This document shows positions 21,003-33,099 of a stretch of 64,000 nt of DNA, piece by piece. The notes beneath the pieces were generated by a model. It searched no databases. It saw only the letters and a list, made by a program, of their open reading frames with translations, and was not told the DNA's origin. The position numbers and the translations under genes are program-made. Position 1 is the stretch's first letter; the number at the start of each line of letters is the position of its first letter. The stretch is from Gigaspora rosea (Eukaryota > Glomeromycota > Glomeromycetes > Diversisporales > Gigasporaceae). The stretch lies in NCBI GenBank assembly GCA_003550325.1, contig QKWP01001667.1, positions 53,209-117,208 on the forward strand, read 5' to 3'.

Positions 21003-22186
21003 GGAGAGTAACAAAAATCAGGTGATTTTTTAGGGGGAAAAGGGTAAAAAAAGTTGAAATTATATATAAGAACCTGACTATAGTCGCACCCCCTAAGTGT
21101 ATGATCTCGGGACCGGACATAATTTTGCACTTAGAGGGGGTATGCATTTATAGAATTACTCTCTCTAAATGCATGTCTTAGGAATCGAATATAAATATGC
21201 ATTTAGAGAATATGAATTTATAAAATTAATAATTCATATACTGTAATGTAATAAAAATCCAAATTACATAATATAAAAAAAGAGTTGAGTAAACTTTTAT
21301 TTCCATATACAGTAAAAGCAATTAAAAAATCTAATAGTTAAGTTTAATATGTATAATACTGTATGTGCGTACATATGTATATATGTATCAGATATGCGCA
21401 TATTAGAGATTGAAATTGAAATCCATTTTTCTTATGTTAAAATTGATCAAAACTGGTTTTAACATTAAAAAAATAAATTTCGATTTCAAAACTTTAACTA
21501 AAAAGTCGACTCAAAATTAGAGCTTTGCAGGGACAGTATAAAATTTGCAATTGAATTTGTGTATCAATATAAATTAAATTTTCTTGTTAAATTTGGAATG
21601 TTCTAATCCTATAAAGCGCCTCTGTTTTATTATTAATTGTCTGATTTTTAGAATTTTTTACATAAAAATTGATATCTATTGTATAAAGATCAGCAAATAT
21701 ACTTAGATATATGATGTTGTAGCAAATTAATCACAAGGAAATTTCAAAATTAGGTGTAGAAAATTTTAGAATTAGTTGTGGAAAATTTAAGAATTAATTG
21801 TGAGAATTTCAAATAAGCTTTACTGAATCTAGTAATGCAGGCATAACGGTAATACTATGATAACATAGTAAAAAACAGCTGATATTCCATTTTTAAAAGG
21901 TAATTGAAATAGAATAAGGAATATTATATGCATTATGATTGGTTAGTTTTTAAAATTAGTCACATGCATGCATTTACGGGGAATGCATATTATGTTTGGT
22001 ACTCCAGAATTTTGTGCATATGCAGAATATCAAAGGTGACTAAGTCCTGAGCTCGGGACCGAGCTATAATTTGCATATAGGGAGGGTTTGCACTTAGAGG
22101 GCGTGCATTTATGGGGTGCAACTGTATATGCATATTAAGGAAGAGGAAGGGGTAGGCCTCTGATCAGGTGATTAATGATACGGCCC
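21003..22186. mobile_element. Tourist-type MITE, copy 3, interrupted
   Basis: The outer parts (21003-21080 and 22125-22186) match the two other Tourist copies. A TTA duplication lies at 21000-21002 and 22187-22189. The middle is a separate element, 21081-22124. Confidence 0.8.
21081..22124. mobile_element. pogo-like TA-flanked element, 1.04 kb
   Basis: Ends TAGTCGCACCCC and, read inward from the right, CAGTTGCACCCC. TA lies on both sides. Subterminal words GCACTTAGAGGG, TGCATTTATAG and CTCGGGACCG occur in both halves. It is inserted in the Tourist MITE. No coding frame. Confidence 0.68.
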
Positions 22187-22323
22187 TTATTGGTTTGTTA
22201 ATATTTACATTACACCAAATCCTGCCCTTGTGATTAGTGTTGGCATATGACTAGGTCATAACAGGTCATATTAAAGTTTAATTAGTAAGATTATATGACT
22301 ATAGTTATATGATTTCATTAATT

Positions 22324-23337
22324 TTTTTTTTTTTAATTAAAGTGCCCATTTTGGAACTTAGGAATTTTATTCAAGATATTAGGGCCGTCGGTATCCTCTA
22401 AGGAAAATACAGGCATTTGTTACATAGACGAGAATACATCTAGCTACATGTACACTTTTGGTGTCTAGTTTAAGTGGGTTCCACACTAGCTGCCATACCT
22501 GCAACCCAACTACGGGATTTGCCTATTTAAACCCTCTGATTCATGTTCTGCCTGCCAACCCATCTTGTATCACTAGAACAGGCCCGTTACATAAGTTAGT
22601 CAGCAAGTTCCGGATACTTATCCATTGCTTTAGGACCCAGCCGGGTATTCCCGGTCCTGTTATCCTCGACAGGAGACTTGGTAGAGCGGTACCTGTCCCA
22701 TATCAGATATTCACCTACGCTTCGGTACTTATTGCTATGACTGAGGCCAACACTTGCGAGACAGGGTTCCCCTGTCCTCTTATCAATACCTACTTCTGCC
22801 CTTGTAAGGTTCGCTCCAACCCCGGTATCCACTATTACTTTCCTACTGGTCCTTCACTGGTTTTCCCAGACTTCCAATTCAGTTGGCCCAAAAGGGTTGA
22901 TCTATCTAGTATTAGGGCCATCATGGTTTTTCTTTCTCTGGTACCTACTTCTATAACATAGGTCCTTTTCCTCCGGTACCCGATCCGGCGACCAGGTTGG
23001 TAGACCTTGTCCCTGAGGTTGACGTCCGGTACTTCAGTTCCGGTCCAATATTCCGGTTTTGGTAGCACCGTTAAAGATCTTTGCTACATCCTTACTCAGG
23101 TCTTGCCAAATGGGTTTTTGTTTTCCCGGTTCCTTGGATTTGTCTGTGTCATGAGACACAACTTCGCCCGAAAGCTCCCAGTAACCAAGGACTACAGGTA
23201 ATGTACCCACCCGATCAACAGGAAACAGTTACCGGAACAAAGGTCTATTTTTTCAAAGCGTCAGCAGTAGGATTTGAACCCTAAACCTACCACTTGAGGG
23301 GTAACAACTTACCAACTTCTCTAAGTCACCACACCCT
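22324..23337 (-). mobile_element. SINE-A copy 2
   Basis: Minus-strand tRNA-like head: A box 23312-23323 (TAGAGAAGTTGG), B box 23270-23281 (GGGTTCAAATCC). Tail at 22324 (poly-T on plus). A 16-bp duplication with one mismatch, TATGATTTCATTAATT / TATGATTTTATTAATT, lies at 22308-22323 and 23338-23353. The body is homologous to copy 1 throughout. Frames of up to 167 residues occur in it on both strands. None is conserved with copy 1, so they are not called genes. Confidence 0.88.
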
Positions 23338-23475
23338 TATGATTTTATTAATTAAACTTGGTAATAAAATCTGTTATGACTTTTTCAAATGATCCTAGCA
23401 ATTGAACTTTGTAATATGATCTGTTATGAACTATTATATAACTTTATTGTAATATGACCTGTTATGACTGGTCAT

Positions 23476-23761
23476 TAGGGTTCCGCAATTTGATTTGATC
23501 TTCAAATATTTGAATCAAATATTTGATCAAATTCAAATTCAAATTTGACTATATTTGATTTGATCAAATTCAAATATGGTCAAATTTGATTTGATTTGAC
23601 AAATATTTGATTTGATTTGAAAATTACTATTAAAAATTCAAATTCAAATCAAATTCAAATTCAAATATTTGAATCAAATCAAATTCAAATCAGGGCCAAT
23701 TTGATTTGATCAAATTCAAATTGATCCAATATTTGATTTGATTTGAATTTGAGGAACCCTA
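23476..23761. mobile_element. 286-bp hAT MITE, twin 1
   Basis: Ends TAGGGTTCCGC..GAGGAACCCTA. An 8-bp duplication, CTGGTCAT, lies at 23468-23475 and 23762-23769. The interior is almost wholly built of ATTTGATTTGA / TCAAATTCAAAT words. The copy at 57874-58159 has the same length and only a couple of differences, which points to recent movement. Confidence 0.92.
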
Positions 23762-23973
23762 CTGGTCATAACAGGTTATATCACAATAAAGTTATATAAC
23801 AGGTCATAACAGATCATATTACAAAGTTCAATTGCTGAGACCATTTGACAAAGTCATAACAAATTATATTACCAAGTTTAATTAATAAATTATATAACTA
23901 TGATCAGATAATCTTACTAATTAAACTTTGATATGACCTTATGACCTGGTCATGTGCCAACACTGCTTGTGAT

Positions 23974-25175
23974 TGATGCTGATTGGCTAGAATCAGAACT
24001 ATGGGTCTTATTTTAATATAGTACCAAAAAAACATTTTTGCAAGCTTTGTGTAATCATCTTGGGTGCAGAAATAAGATTAAAAAACTAAAAATAGAAAAT
24101 ATCGTGTAACCATATAAGTAACCAATGCGTGATAGTTTTAATGCTTGATATGTTGAGCGTTTGATTGTTTTAAATCTTAAGGATTGGTATATTGCTGTTG
24201 GTTTGTGACACTATACTGGGATGATGGGTCATTATCAACAATTAAGATAATATTGTTGTCATGATTGTCCTTGATTCATAGTTACTCAGTTAAGAGCACT
24301 ATATACATTATAGTTGGAAGTCTTCTAGTTGAGCGCCAGTGTTGTAGACTAATTACTCTCAGGATTAAAGAGGTCATTGGGCGCCAGTGGTTGAGTAGAG
24401 CGCCTGTTAGCTAATGTGAGTCTAATACTAATGGTAAATCGACATCATTTGAAGTCAGTCAAACTTCACGTCGACTCTAAAGTTTCAAAGATCGCGAGCT
24501 ATCTAATTAGATATAAAATTGCAATTTCAATAGGTTATTAAAGGACTGGTAATAACTTTATGAGATCGCATATCGCGATGCTAAAAGAATAAAAGGTGCT
24601 GGTGCTTTTATACATTCAAAAAAGCTATTCTACTATAATTTGTAATAATATGATTTCGACCGAGAGCCGGCACAAGTGATTCTGTCCGTTAGCCGGTACT
24701 TTAATAAAAAAGGTACTATTTGTCCGAAAATTATGGTAATTTTCTAGTACCCCGAATAATTCATACAGTAATATTCTATATAATACGCTAATTTAATACA
24801 AAAAATCAAGTAATCATTCATATACTAAAAGTTTTTCCTTGCTTTGTTAACATATAGCAGAATTCAACGCTAATTTAACGGTGAAATTTTTTTTTTTTAG
24901 CGAAATTTTTTGGATTGGAGTTTAGTCGTTGCAGTTGAAGTAATGGCGATAGTAAACATAGTTTTATCATAAAACAATGTAACTTACATAAAGAGATCAC
25001 CTTTGAACTCGGAATTTAACACTGAAAGGGCAATATTTGGAAGTTTATCTTAATCGCTATAGTGTAAAAATGCAGATGGCAATGTTAACGTTAATTTGAC
25101 CATTAACCAATCTAATTTTGCCAGAATTTTTGTAATACTAAATAACAACAGACATCATAAGCGGAAATTTTAAAA
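23974..25175. other. gene-free upstream region of the kinase gene
   Basis: No supported coding region. Base composition is less extreme than in the transposon-rich parts. Whether it holds promoter elements cannot be judged by eye. Confidence 0.4.
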
Positions 25176-25258
25176 AGGAAATAGTTTAGTAGCGCCATTG
25201 TATTGTGTAGCTATGACATAACTCATGTGCAATGGCGCTATCAAACAAAATATTCCCT
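25176..25258. mobile_element. 83-bp hairpin MITE in the kinase 5' region
   Basis: Arms AGGAAATAGTTTAGTAGCGC and, read inward from the right, AGGGAATATTTTGTTTGATA then GCGCCATTGCAC. It lies about 260 bp upstream of the kinase ATG. Confidence 0.55.
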
Positions 25259-25517
25259 TAAATATAAAAAATCAAAATATTTATATGATGTACTGGCTGG
25301 TTATGTGCGTCATTTTGAAATTGCTGAATGCTATTTATTGACACTATAACATACACGCCGGTCGGATATTCATATGCGCTCTTCAAGCTGGTTTGCAAAA
25401 CGACAAAGTGACAAAGTGGAACGTTTTTAAACTTGCTTCGCCGCTCTTTGTCGGTACATTTTATTTTGTTCCGAAACAACCTTTGAGTCGGAAGTAAACT
25501 TCGAAAACTGCAATAGA

Positions 25518-28500
25518 ATGGAAAAGTCTACGTCACAAGGACCAAAAAGAAATCTTTCCTCCGGATCGATAGATGATCAGTATTATTCAAGTGCCGTTGA
25601 AGACTATGATATAAACCGAAATAATCCCATAGGTACAGTTGTCAAATTGTTAAAACATATATTATTTTATAAGATTAAAACGTTCAATTGTACATGACTT
25701 TGGCATACAACCAAGCCACTCGAGTATAAATGATCAATTTTGTTGCATATGGGTGGTTTTTTTTTTCTGCAGGCTTTTTAAGCGCTTAAGATGTAATTAT
25801 TATTTTAATATTGCATAGGTTATGGTGCGTCTGCAATAGTATATAGTGCCATATATAAGCCTTTGAACAAAAAAGTTGCTGTCAAAATGATTAATTTGGA
25901 TTTTTTTGAGCGAAATCAAATCGATGAAGTGAGGGTATCGAAATAATATATGAACTTGGTCTTGATTTCCGTGTTATATTTTTGATACTTATTTTTATAA
26001 AAATTTTATACTAACTAGAGAGAAACGCAGTTGATGTCGCTATCTAAACATCCTAATGTATTGCGCGTTTATGGTTCATTTGTGAACGAATCTATTTTAT
26101 ATATCGTAACACCATACATGTCAGCTGGTATGTCAGCTTAATTAAATGAATAAATCTCATTATGTCGGATTCCGTTATCAACTTCATGTGAACATGTTGA
26201 AAGATATTCACCTAATTATCAGGTTCTTGCTCGGATATCATGAAGACTTCATTTCCAGATGGCTTTGAGGAAGCGGTTATTGCTACTATATTGAAGCAGG
26301 CACTTCAAGGATTAGATTATTTACACAAAGCTGGTCATATTCATAGGTAAATTGTCAGTAATTAACCACATAAATCACATAAATGTATATTATTTTTGAA
26401 ATTTCAAATATTTCCATCCAATCAATAGAGACGTTAAAGCTGGAAATTTGCTCGTTGATGAAGACGGAACTGTTTCGCTTGCTGATTTCGGTGTGTCATC
26501 CTCTCTTACAGAGAATGGTGATCGAAGAGGATTTCGGAGAACTTTCGTCGGCACGGTATGTTTGATGGCATTATCTAAATTAATACATTGGATGGCATTA
26601 AATTGAGAAAAACTTGTTCTACATAATCCAATTAGCCATGTTGGATGGCACCTGAGGTGATGAAACATGCCGATTATGACTACAAAGCCGATATTTGGTC
26701 ATTTGGGATAACATCAATTGAATTAGCAACTGGAAATGCACCATTTGCTAAATACTCTCCAATAAAGGTATTTTTGTTTTTATTGTAATTTATAATAATA
26801 TAATGTCTTGTTTTTATCTATATTATATATAATTTCCTGCAACAGGTTATTATGGTGACTCTTTCAAATGATCCGCCGACTCTGGACAGAGATTCCACCA
26901 AGCATAAATATTCGAGAGTTTTCAAGGAGATGATTGATCAGAGCTTGCAAAAAGATCCATCGAAACGGTTAATATACTTTAATATAATTATTATACCTTA
27001 GGCTTTGTAATATTTCTCTCTAACATTTTTAATTATTAGGCTAACCGCTGAAAAATTGCTAAATCATCAATTTTTCAAATTTGCTAAAAAAAAAGATTAT
27101 TTGGTAACGAAGATATTGCAGAACTTACTACCACTAGAACAAAGACCACATAAAAGTAATTTTAATATATATTTCGGCAATATAATTTAAACCGATTATA
27201 TGATTAATTTTACATAAATCAACACGCATTTTGAAACATAGGAGTTCAACAAAAACCTATAACTTATACTAAGGGAGGAGATACATGGGATTTTCAAGAG
27301 ACAGATGATATAACATCTAATGAAATCAGAAGTGTCACGTTTAACATGTCTCCTGATGCTGGTGAGCTTCCAACATCGGAGGAGGATTCAAATACGGCGA
27401 CGAATGTGCCACCAAAAAAGTCACGATTTCTGCTTGTAGACCAGGCTACTATTCCTGAACCGGGCACACAATTAACATCATCTGGTCACACCACACCATC
27501 CGATACATCTTTAACTCAATATCCACCTCATTCCCCCACCTCGCCTAATGAAGAACAACCGCAACAGTCTCAAGCAATTAAAAAAGGAAGGTTCAGTGTA
27601 ACAGAATCAGATGACTCGCGCCCTTCTTTGGAAAGAGAGCAATCCAACGAAAATCTTACAGGTGACACTTAATATAATGGTACTTGCATTGCACTGGTGG
27701 TCATTTTACTGTTAATAAAGCTTTGTATGAACTCTAATCATTCCATTCCACTTAAACGTTTTCAGATAAAAAGAGTCGGTTTGAAGTTCAACCACATCCT
27801 GCTGCTACTGTAAATAATGATTCCAAAGAAGATGGTGGGTCTGCGGATATCATGACCACCGAAAAACCTACGAGCGATGAGAAATCTACGAGCACTAAGA
27901 AAGGAAGATTTCAAGTGCAAACAAAGGCTAATAGTTCTACGCCTTCATCAGGTATAAAACATGTTGAATTAAGATTATAGTTATGCGATTTATTTAAGAG
28001 ATTTAATATGATATCATAGACGACATGAGCATAATCATAATTTTTAAAAGCCTTTATTATGCTAAAAAAAAAAATAATAATAATACAAAAAAGAAAAATA
28101 ATAATAAAAAATGGAAATTGATATTTCCACACCCTTTTTTGCCACACCCATGTAGATCGGTTTGGTTTTTTATAATTTTTTTGAACTTTGATTGAAGCTA
28201 TTTCGATACTCACTTGACCAAATTCATTCAAATTTTTTATTCGAATTCTACTGCTTTTTACAATTAAAACAAAAAAAAAAAGTTGATCAAATTTGGTTGA
28301 GTGGGTGCTGAGATATCTTTGATCAAAGTTGAATCCAATTTTTGCCACAGCTCATATTTGATGTTTTAGAATTCGGTTAATTTTTTTTATTTTAATTCTA
28401 ATGCTTTCTACAATTAAAACAAAAAAAAGTTGACTGAATTTGGTCAGGTGGTGTCAAGAAATCTTCGATCAAAGATTGTAAACAATTTTTTGCCGCAGCT

Positions 28501-29704
28501 TATATTTGATAGACGTTTTAGAATTTTACAAACTTTGATTGAAGTTATCTTGACACCCTTCTAATCAAATTTGATAAACTTTTTTTTATTTTAATTCTAC
28601 TGCTTTCTACAATTAAAACAAAAAAAAAAGTTGATCGAATTTGGTTAGGTGGGTGTCAAGATATCAATCAAAGATTGTAAACAATTTTTTGCCGCAGCTT
28701 ATATTTGATAGACGGTTTAGAATTTTACAAAACTTGATCGAAGATATCTTGACACCCTTCTAATTCGATCAACTTTTTTTTATTTTAATTCTACTGCTTT
28801 CTACAATTAAAACAAAAAAAAGTTGATTGAATTTGGTCCGGTGGGTGATAAGATATCTTCGATCAAATATTGTAAACAATTTTTTGCTACAGCTATATTT
28901 GATAGACGTTTTAGAATTTTACAAACTTTGATCGAAGATATCTTGACACCCTTTTACTCAAATTTGATCAATTTTTTTTATTTTAATTCTACTGCCTTCT
29001 ACAATTAAAACAAAAAAAAGTTGATCGAATTTGGTCAGGTGGGTATCAAGATATATTCAAAGTTCAAAAAAAATCATAAAAAACTAAAACGATCTACATG
29101 TGTGTGGCATTATCAAAAAAGGGTGTGGAAATATCAATTTCCTAAAAAAATAAAAAATAAAATAAAAAATATTATTTTTCAACGGTTTCTCGTCTTTGTT
29201 ACTTATATTTTAAATCTACCAAAATCAGGAAACATATCTGATGTGACATATTCACCGCAATCCACTATCACGGGCCACTCTCCTAGTGTCTCCCCAACCT
29301 CATCCATTTTACGTGGAAATTTGAACACTAACGCAATGAATGCAATTTCGTTGTTATTACATCATAACGAAACACAACGCACTTTGTTGAATGGCTTGCT
29401 TGGCCGTTGTGGAGATGTTAATAATTCGACTTCTTTAGAGGGTAGATTACTTTCGCAACCATATCAATTTCCAAATCCACAACATTTACCGTTTCAAAAC
29501 GGAAATTCTGAGTCTAATATAAGTTCGTCAAAAGAAATGTCCGAATATTTGAATAATTTGAATAATATTGATCGCCAGTTTCAACATATATTGCGTGAGA
29601 ATGAAGATCTACGGAAAGAAAACGAAACTTTACGAAGAGAGGTTGATAGATTAAAGAAACTGCAACCAGTTTCAACAACAAATAATGCACCAGAATTGAA
29701 TTAA
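25518..29704 (+). CDS. STE20-family OSR1/SPAK/FRAY-like Ser/Thr kinase, 11 exons
   Basis: Exons read as 25518-25632, 25819-25934, 26019-26127, 26223-26346, 26429-26555, 26636-26767, 26846-26967, 27040-27155, 27242-27661, 27766-27951, 29229-29704. All introns are GT-AG and the phases are consistent, giving 680 residues. Kinase domain about 31-312: glycine loop GYGASA (39-44), K61 in VAVK, E79 in RRETQLM, HRDVKAGN (D156), DFG (D174), activation-loop T193 in RRTFVGTPCWMAPE, as in OSR1/SPAK where an upstream WNK phosphorylates this site. The tail has motifs KKSRFLLV (379), KKGRFSV (434), KKSRFEV (462) and KKGRFQV (505). RFxV is the ligand bound by the CCT domain of OSR1/SPAK, but no CCT domain is recognisable here. 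The C-terminus has a short leucine zipper (I643, L650, L657, L664). It is likely a cytosolic stress or osmotic-type kinase (family inference). The last intron (27952-29228) is expanded by a repeat element. Confidence 0.95.
28113..29142. mobile_element. 1.03-kb TIR element with internal tandem repeats inside kinase intron 10
   Basis: Ends GGAAATTGATATTTCCACAC and, read inward from the right, the same sequence, continuing into CATGTAGATCG. Between the ends, a unit containing CAATTAAAACAAAAAAAA then GTTGAT recurs at 28261, 28411, 28610, 28803 and 29002, a period of about 195 bp (the first is shorter). Each unit is itself an imperfect inverted repeat (GATATCTTGACACCC / GGGTGTCAAGATATC-like). The long frames that cross it are intronic artefacts. 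Confidence 0.78.
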
Positions 29705-31900
29705 TGTCTCAATTTTATTTGTTTGAAATAGTATTATATTACAGGTAGGTGATTTTTTTACAAAAAAAAAAGAAATGAATTATGTACTGTACGTAAACTA
29801 TTTGTACTTTACGTTAAAAAATAGTCGGTTAGATTGTTGTTAACCTATGTGTAATTACAACAAAATAATTGAGAATTTTTAGTTTATATAGACTTAATTT
29901 ATTTATATATTGATTAAAAAATATTAATTTTATGTGGTTAAATAAAACCATTTATTGATTATGTCTTAAACTTTGACGTCAATCCACCTATGATGTGAAA
30001 ACATTTTAAACTTTTTAATTGAATAGTGAAAATTAAACTTAACCCAAATGAAAACATAGCATTAATTGAACGCACATTGTTAACCATAAATATATTTAAT
30101 ATTATCGACATGAGAAATCTATTACCATACTAAGGTCGGCTATAATTCTAACCCTAATGCTAATATATATAGCACGCATACTGATTTGTGTATTATTTAG
30201 TCTAGAGTGCCGGTGAAACTAGTTGACTATCTAAAATATGATTGGCTAATATAATAAATAGCCAATCAGATTTCATATAGTCACCAGCTTAATTTAGTTC
30301 GCTATCAATTCATGGGACATTCGATTTGATTGGCTCATAAAACCCCGTATCATTGGGGTGTTAAGTAAATCAGAATTATATATAGTTCTATACTAATGTT
30401 ACCCAGAGTCAGTAAAAAATTGATTTTTTTAAACAAAATATACGAAACAAATAACTAAATCTAAAAAGAATTCTTTTTAAAAGCTAAATTTCTTCAATAT
30501 TTACTAAGCAAACAGATCTTTAATAGCTATCAAACTTTTTTATATTTAAAATTATATAGTATATATAGTAGTTATCAACTTTAGATTATTTTAGCTTCTT
30601 TTTTGTTAAAATATAACAAACTAAATCTAAATAAATACTTTGATTAATTTTGCAATTTGGATTAGAAAATCTATTTTGCTTTGTAAAAACAAAATTGTTT
30701 AGCTCTTTTTTTTAGCTTTATTTTAATATATAGATTATCAAAAATAGATCAAAACTAATCAATTGTTTTTAATTTTTAAGATCTTATAACTTTTGTTCTT
30801 TTTGTTTTTTATTTCATCAATTTTAGATCTTAGGTCATACAAATAAAATTAATTGGTTCTTGTAACATATTAAAGCTAAAAAGCACACAGAACCTGGTTG
30901 TTTTTGTACAAATATAAAAAAATGTTATAAAATATCATGTACAAAAAATAGTAAAACTGGTTAAATAATAACAGATAGGCAATGTATATACATATATATG
31001 CATGCTAATAGTAAATATGTATAACGATATGTAAAGCTGTACACAAAAAATACTGTTTTGTCTCAGATTTCACATGCTATAACACCATTTACAAATTTTA
31101 TGTGATTTTTGATATGTATTGAATTCAAAAAGAAAATTTCAATAATAGCACTTGATTATTAATTGTTGGTTGAATTTCCTGGATATAAACTAGAAATTAG
31201 TACATATATGTATATGCTACTATCAAAAATATAAAAAGGTAGCTTTCATAAGCTTTTTATTAATTCTTTTGGCTTAACAATTTTTTTCTGATAAGCAAAT
31301 AATGTTTTTTCAATCTTCTTATTCTTGTTGGCTTAATTTTTTTAATTCATCTGGTTTAATTGCTTGACTAATTCTTGTCATTATTTTTGTTATTAATTTG
31401 TATAAAATTGTCATTAAATTGAATAGTTTCTTTTATTTTTTTGACTGTTTCTAATAAATCAGCCATACACTTTTTTTTTTTTTTGATTAAGTCTAATGCG
31501 ATTTTCTTTAAATCTTATTAATATATATTATACTAACATTTATATATTTCATATTTAATATAAATACCTTTGTCATTACCTTGTTTGGTCTCTCTCGTAG
31601 TGTGAATTATTTTTTTCTGAATTATGATTATTCCATCTCAATTACACTTACATAAATCATACAGATGCCAGATTTTTATTACAGTATTTTGGATCTTGTG
31701 CCCCTTAGCTTGTGTCATAATATTTTAGTTTATATAGTCCCAGAATCAAACAAATATCATTTGACTATTGTGTACGAGACAGTAAAACAACTATTATTAC
31801 TGTATATATTTTAGCCAATTTTTTGTCAACCTAAAAAAAATTATAATACTTTTTTTTATATTATGCCAACAATAAATATACAAATTATTTAGGAATCAAA
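29705..31900. other. gene-free AT-rich DNA
   Basis: No believable gene. A short hairpin (GATTGGCT..AGCCAATC) lies at 30240-30270. The rest shows nothing I can name. Confidence 0.45.
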
Positions 31901-31928
31901 AATACTATTTGGTTGAAAAGTAGTACTG

Positions 31929-32141
31929 GTGCAAACTAATATAACTATTAAACAATTTTTATTAGAACTCGTTGAAAAATACATGTCAAGCAAACATTTG
32001 AATCTGATTAAAAAAGTCGAGACTAAATATGAAAATTCAAAAACTTCAGTTAACCAAAGTATTGACCTTGTATGCAATTTATGGGAAGTAGTAATTATAG
32101 ATACTGGTGAAATTAAACCATTCCACCAGGTAAAATGGTAA
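31929..32141 (+). pseudogene. possible gene fragment, unknown
   Basis: A 70-residue frame (ELVEKYMSSKHLNLIKKVETK.., VVIIDTGEIKPFHQ) has more protein-like composition than its surroundings. It runs into the foldback element at 32086. Similar GEIK-like coding appears inverted at 32640-32690, so part of it belongs to the foldback. Product unknown. Confidence 0.25.
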
Positions 32142-32695
32142 AATAGTTTTACCAGAATTACACCAAAATTTTATTTTGGTGAATTGGTAAAATTGGTGAA
32201 ATTGGTGAATTAGTGAATTGGTGAATTGTTGAATTGGTAAAATGGTGAATTGAAGTGGTGAAATGGTGAATTGGTGAATTGGTAAATTAGTGAATTGGTG
32301 AAACAGTGAATTGGTAAAATAGTGAATTGGTGAATTTGCTTAGTCCTATAAATGGTTAATAGTTCTGACCTCAAAATGTGCCTGTAAAAATATTAAATGT
32401 AAAAACTTGAACAAAAACCTAACCGAATTCCAGGCTGAAATAATTCCAGACTCTGAAAATTCACATTTCACCATTCCGCTGTTTCACTATTTCACCAATT
32501 CACCAATTCACCATTTTACCAATTCACCATTTCACCAATTTACCAATTCACCAATTACACCAATTACACCAATTCACTAGTTATACCAGTTTCACCATTA
32601 CCAATTGGTGATTGGTGAAATGATGAAATCATTTTACCACTCTGATTTAATTTCACCAGCATCTATAGTAGTAATGGACTATGGAAAACATTTTG
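32086..32695. mobile_element. foldback element with GGTGAATT minisatellite arms
   Basis: The outer arms (TATAGATACTGGTGAAATTA and the inverted TATAGATGCTGGTGAAATTA) enclose about 20 degenerate copies of an 8-9 bp unit TGGTGAATT (32115-32335). An unrelated 130-bp spacer follows, then the inverted array AATTCACCA (32460-32620). It could fold into a long imperfect hairpin. Confidence 0.78.
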
Positions 32696-33099
32696 TTTTT
32701 CAATTTACATTTCAAATAACTTCAAATCATCAATATACTGACTTTATAAATCCTTTTGATATCATATTAAATACTCAAAATTCTATTGTACTTCTAGCAT
32801 GAAAACCTAATGTTAAGCCAACCAAAAAAGATTAACATCGAAATAATATAATAGCATGAATTAAAAATAAAAATTGTGGCTAGATAGGGCCAGGCATAGC
32901 TAAAGTCATTGAAAAACCATTTATCCAAGAACTGACTAATGTGCTATAATACATTGATGGATATAATTATAATACATTTATTTAGCAACACAGTTTACCA
33001 AAAGCTTTCGAGACTTTTGTGGAATATAATATTTTACAAAATTATAAATATGCTCAGCCTAAATTTGATATTGAAGAGTTCAACAAATATAGTGATTGT

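Larger units (their letters stand above)
22235..23965. mobile_element. hAT-type palindromic MITE carrying a SINE and another hAT MITE
   Basis: Ends TAGTGTTGGCATATGACTAG and, read inward from the right, CAGTGTTGGCACATGACC. An exact 8-bp duplication, CTTGTGAT, lies at 22227-22234 and 23966-23973. The arms are rich in repeated TTATGACCTGTTATGAC-like words. SINE-A copy 2 and the 286-bp hAT MITE are later insertions. Without them it is about 0.4 kb. Confidence 0.85.

Noticed and set aside
22458-22961. 167-residue reading frame on the plus strand
   Set aside because: It is antisense to SINE-A copy 2, is not conserved in copy 1, and the frame is open only because the element is GC-richer.
23480-23760. 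CRISPR-like or satellite array
   Set aside because: The repeated ATTTGATTTGA words are the internal palindromes of a hAT MITE bounded by an 8-bp duplication.
25258-25479. minus-strand 73-residue frame upstream of the kinase
   Set aside because: It overlaps the likely kinase promoter or 5' UTR and has no recognisable motif.
27911-28348. 145-residue minus-strand frame
   Set aside because: It lies in exon 10/intron 10 of the kinase and in the repeat element. Its composition is low-complexity.
29021-29228. upstream start for the last kinase exon as a separate gene
   Set aside because: This part is inside the intron element. The exon begins after the AG at 29227-29228, in phase with exon 10.
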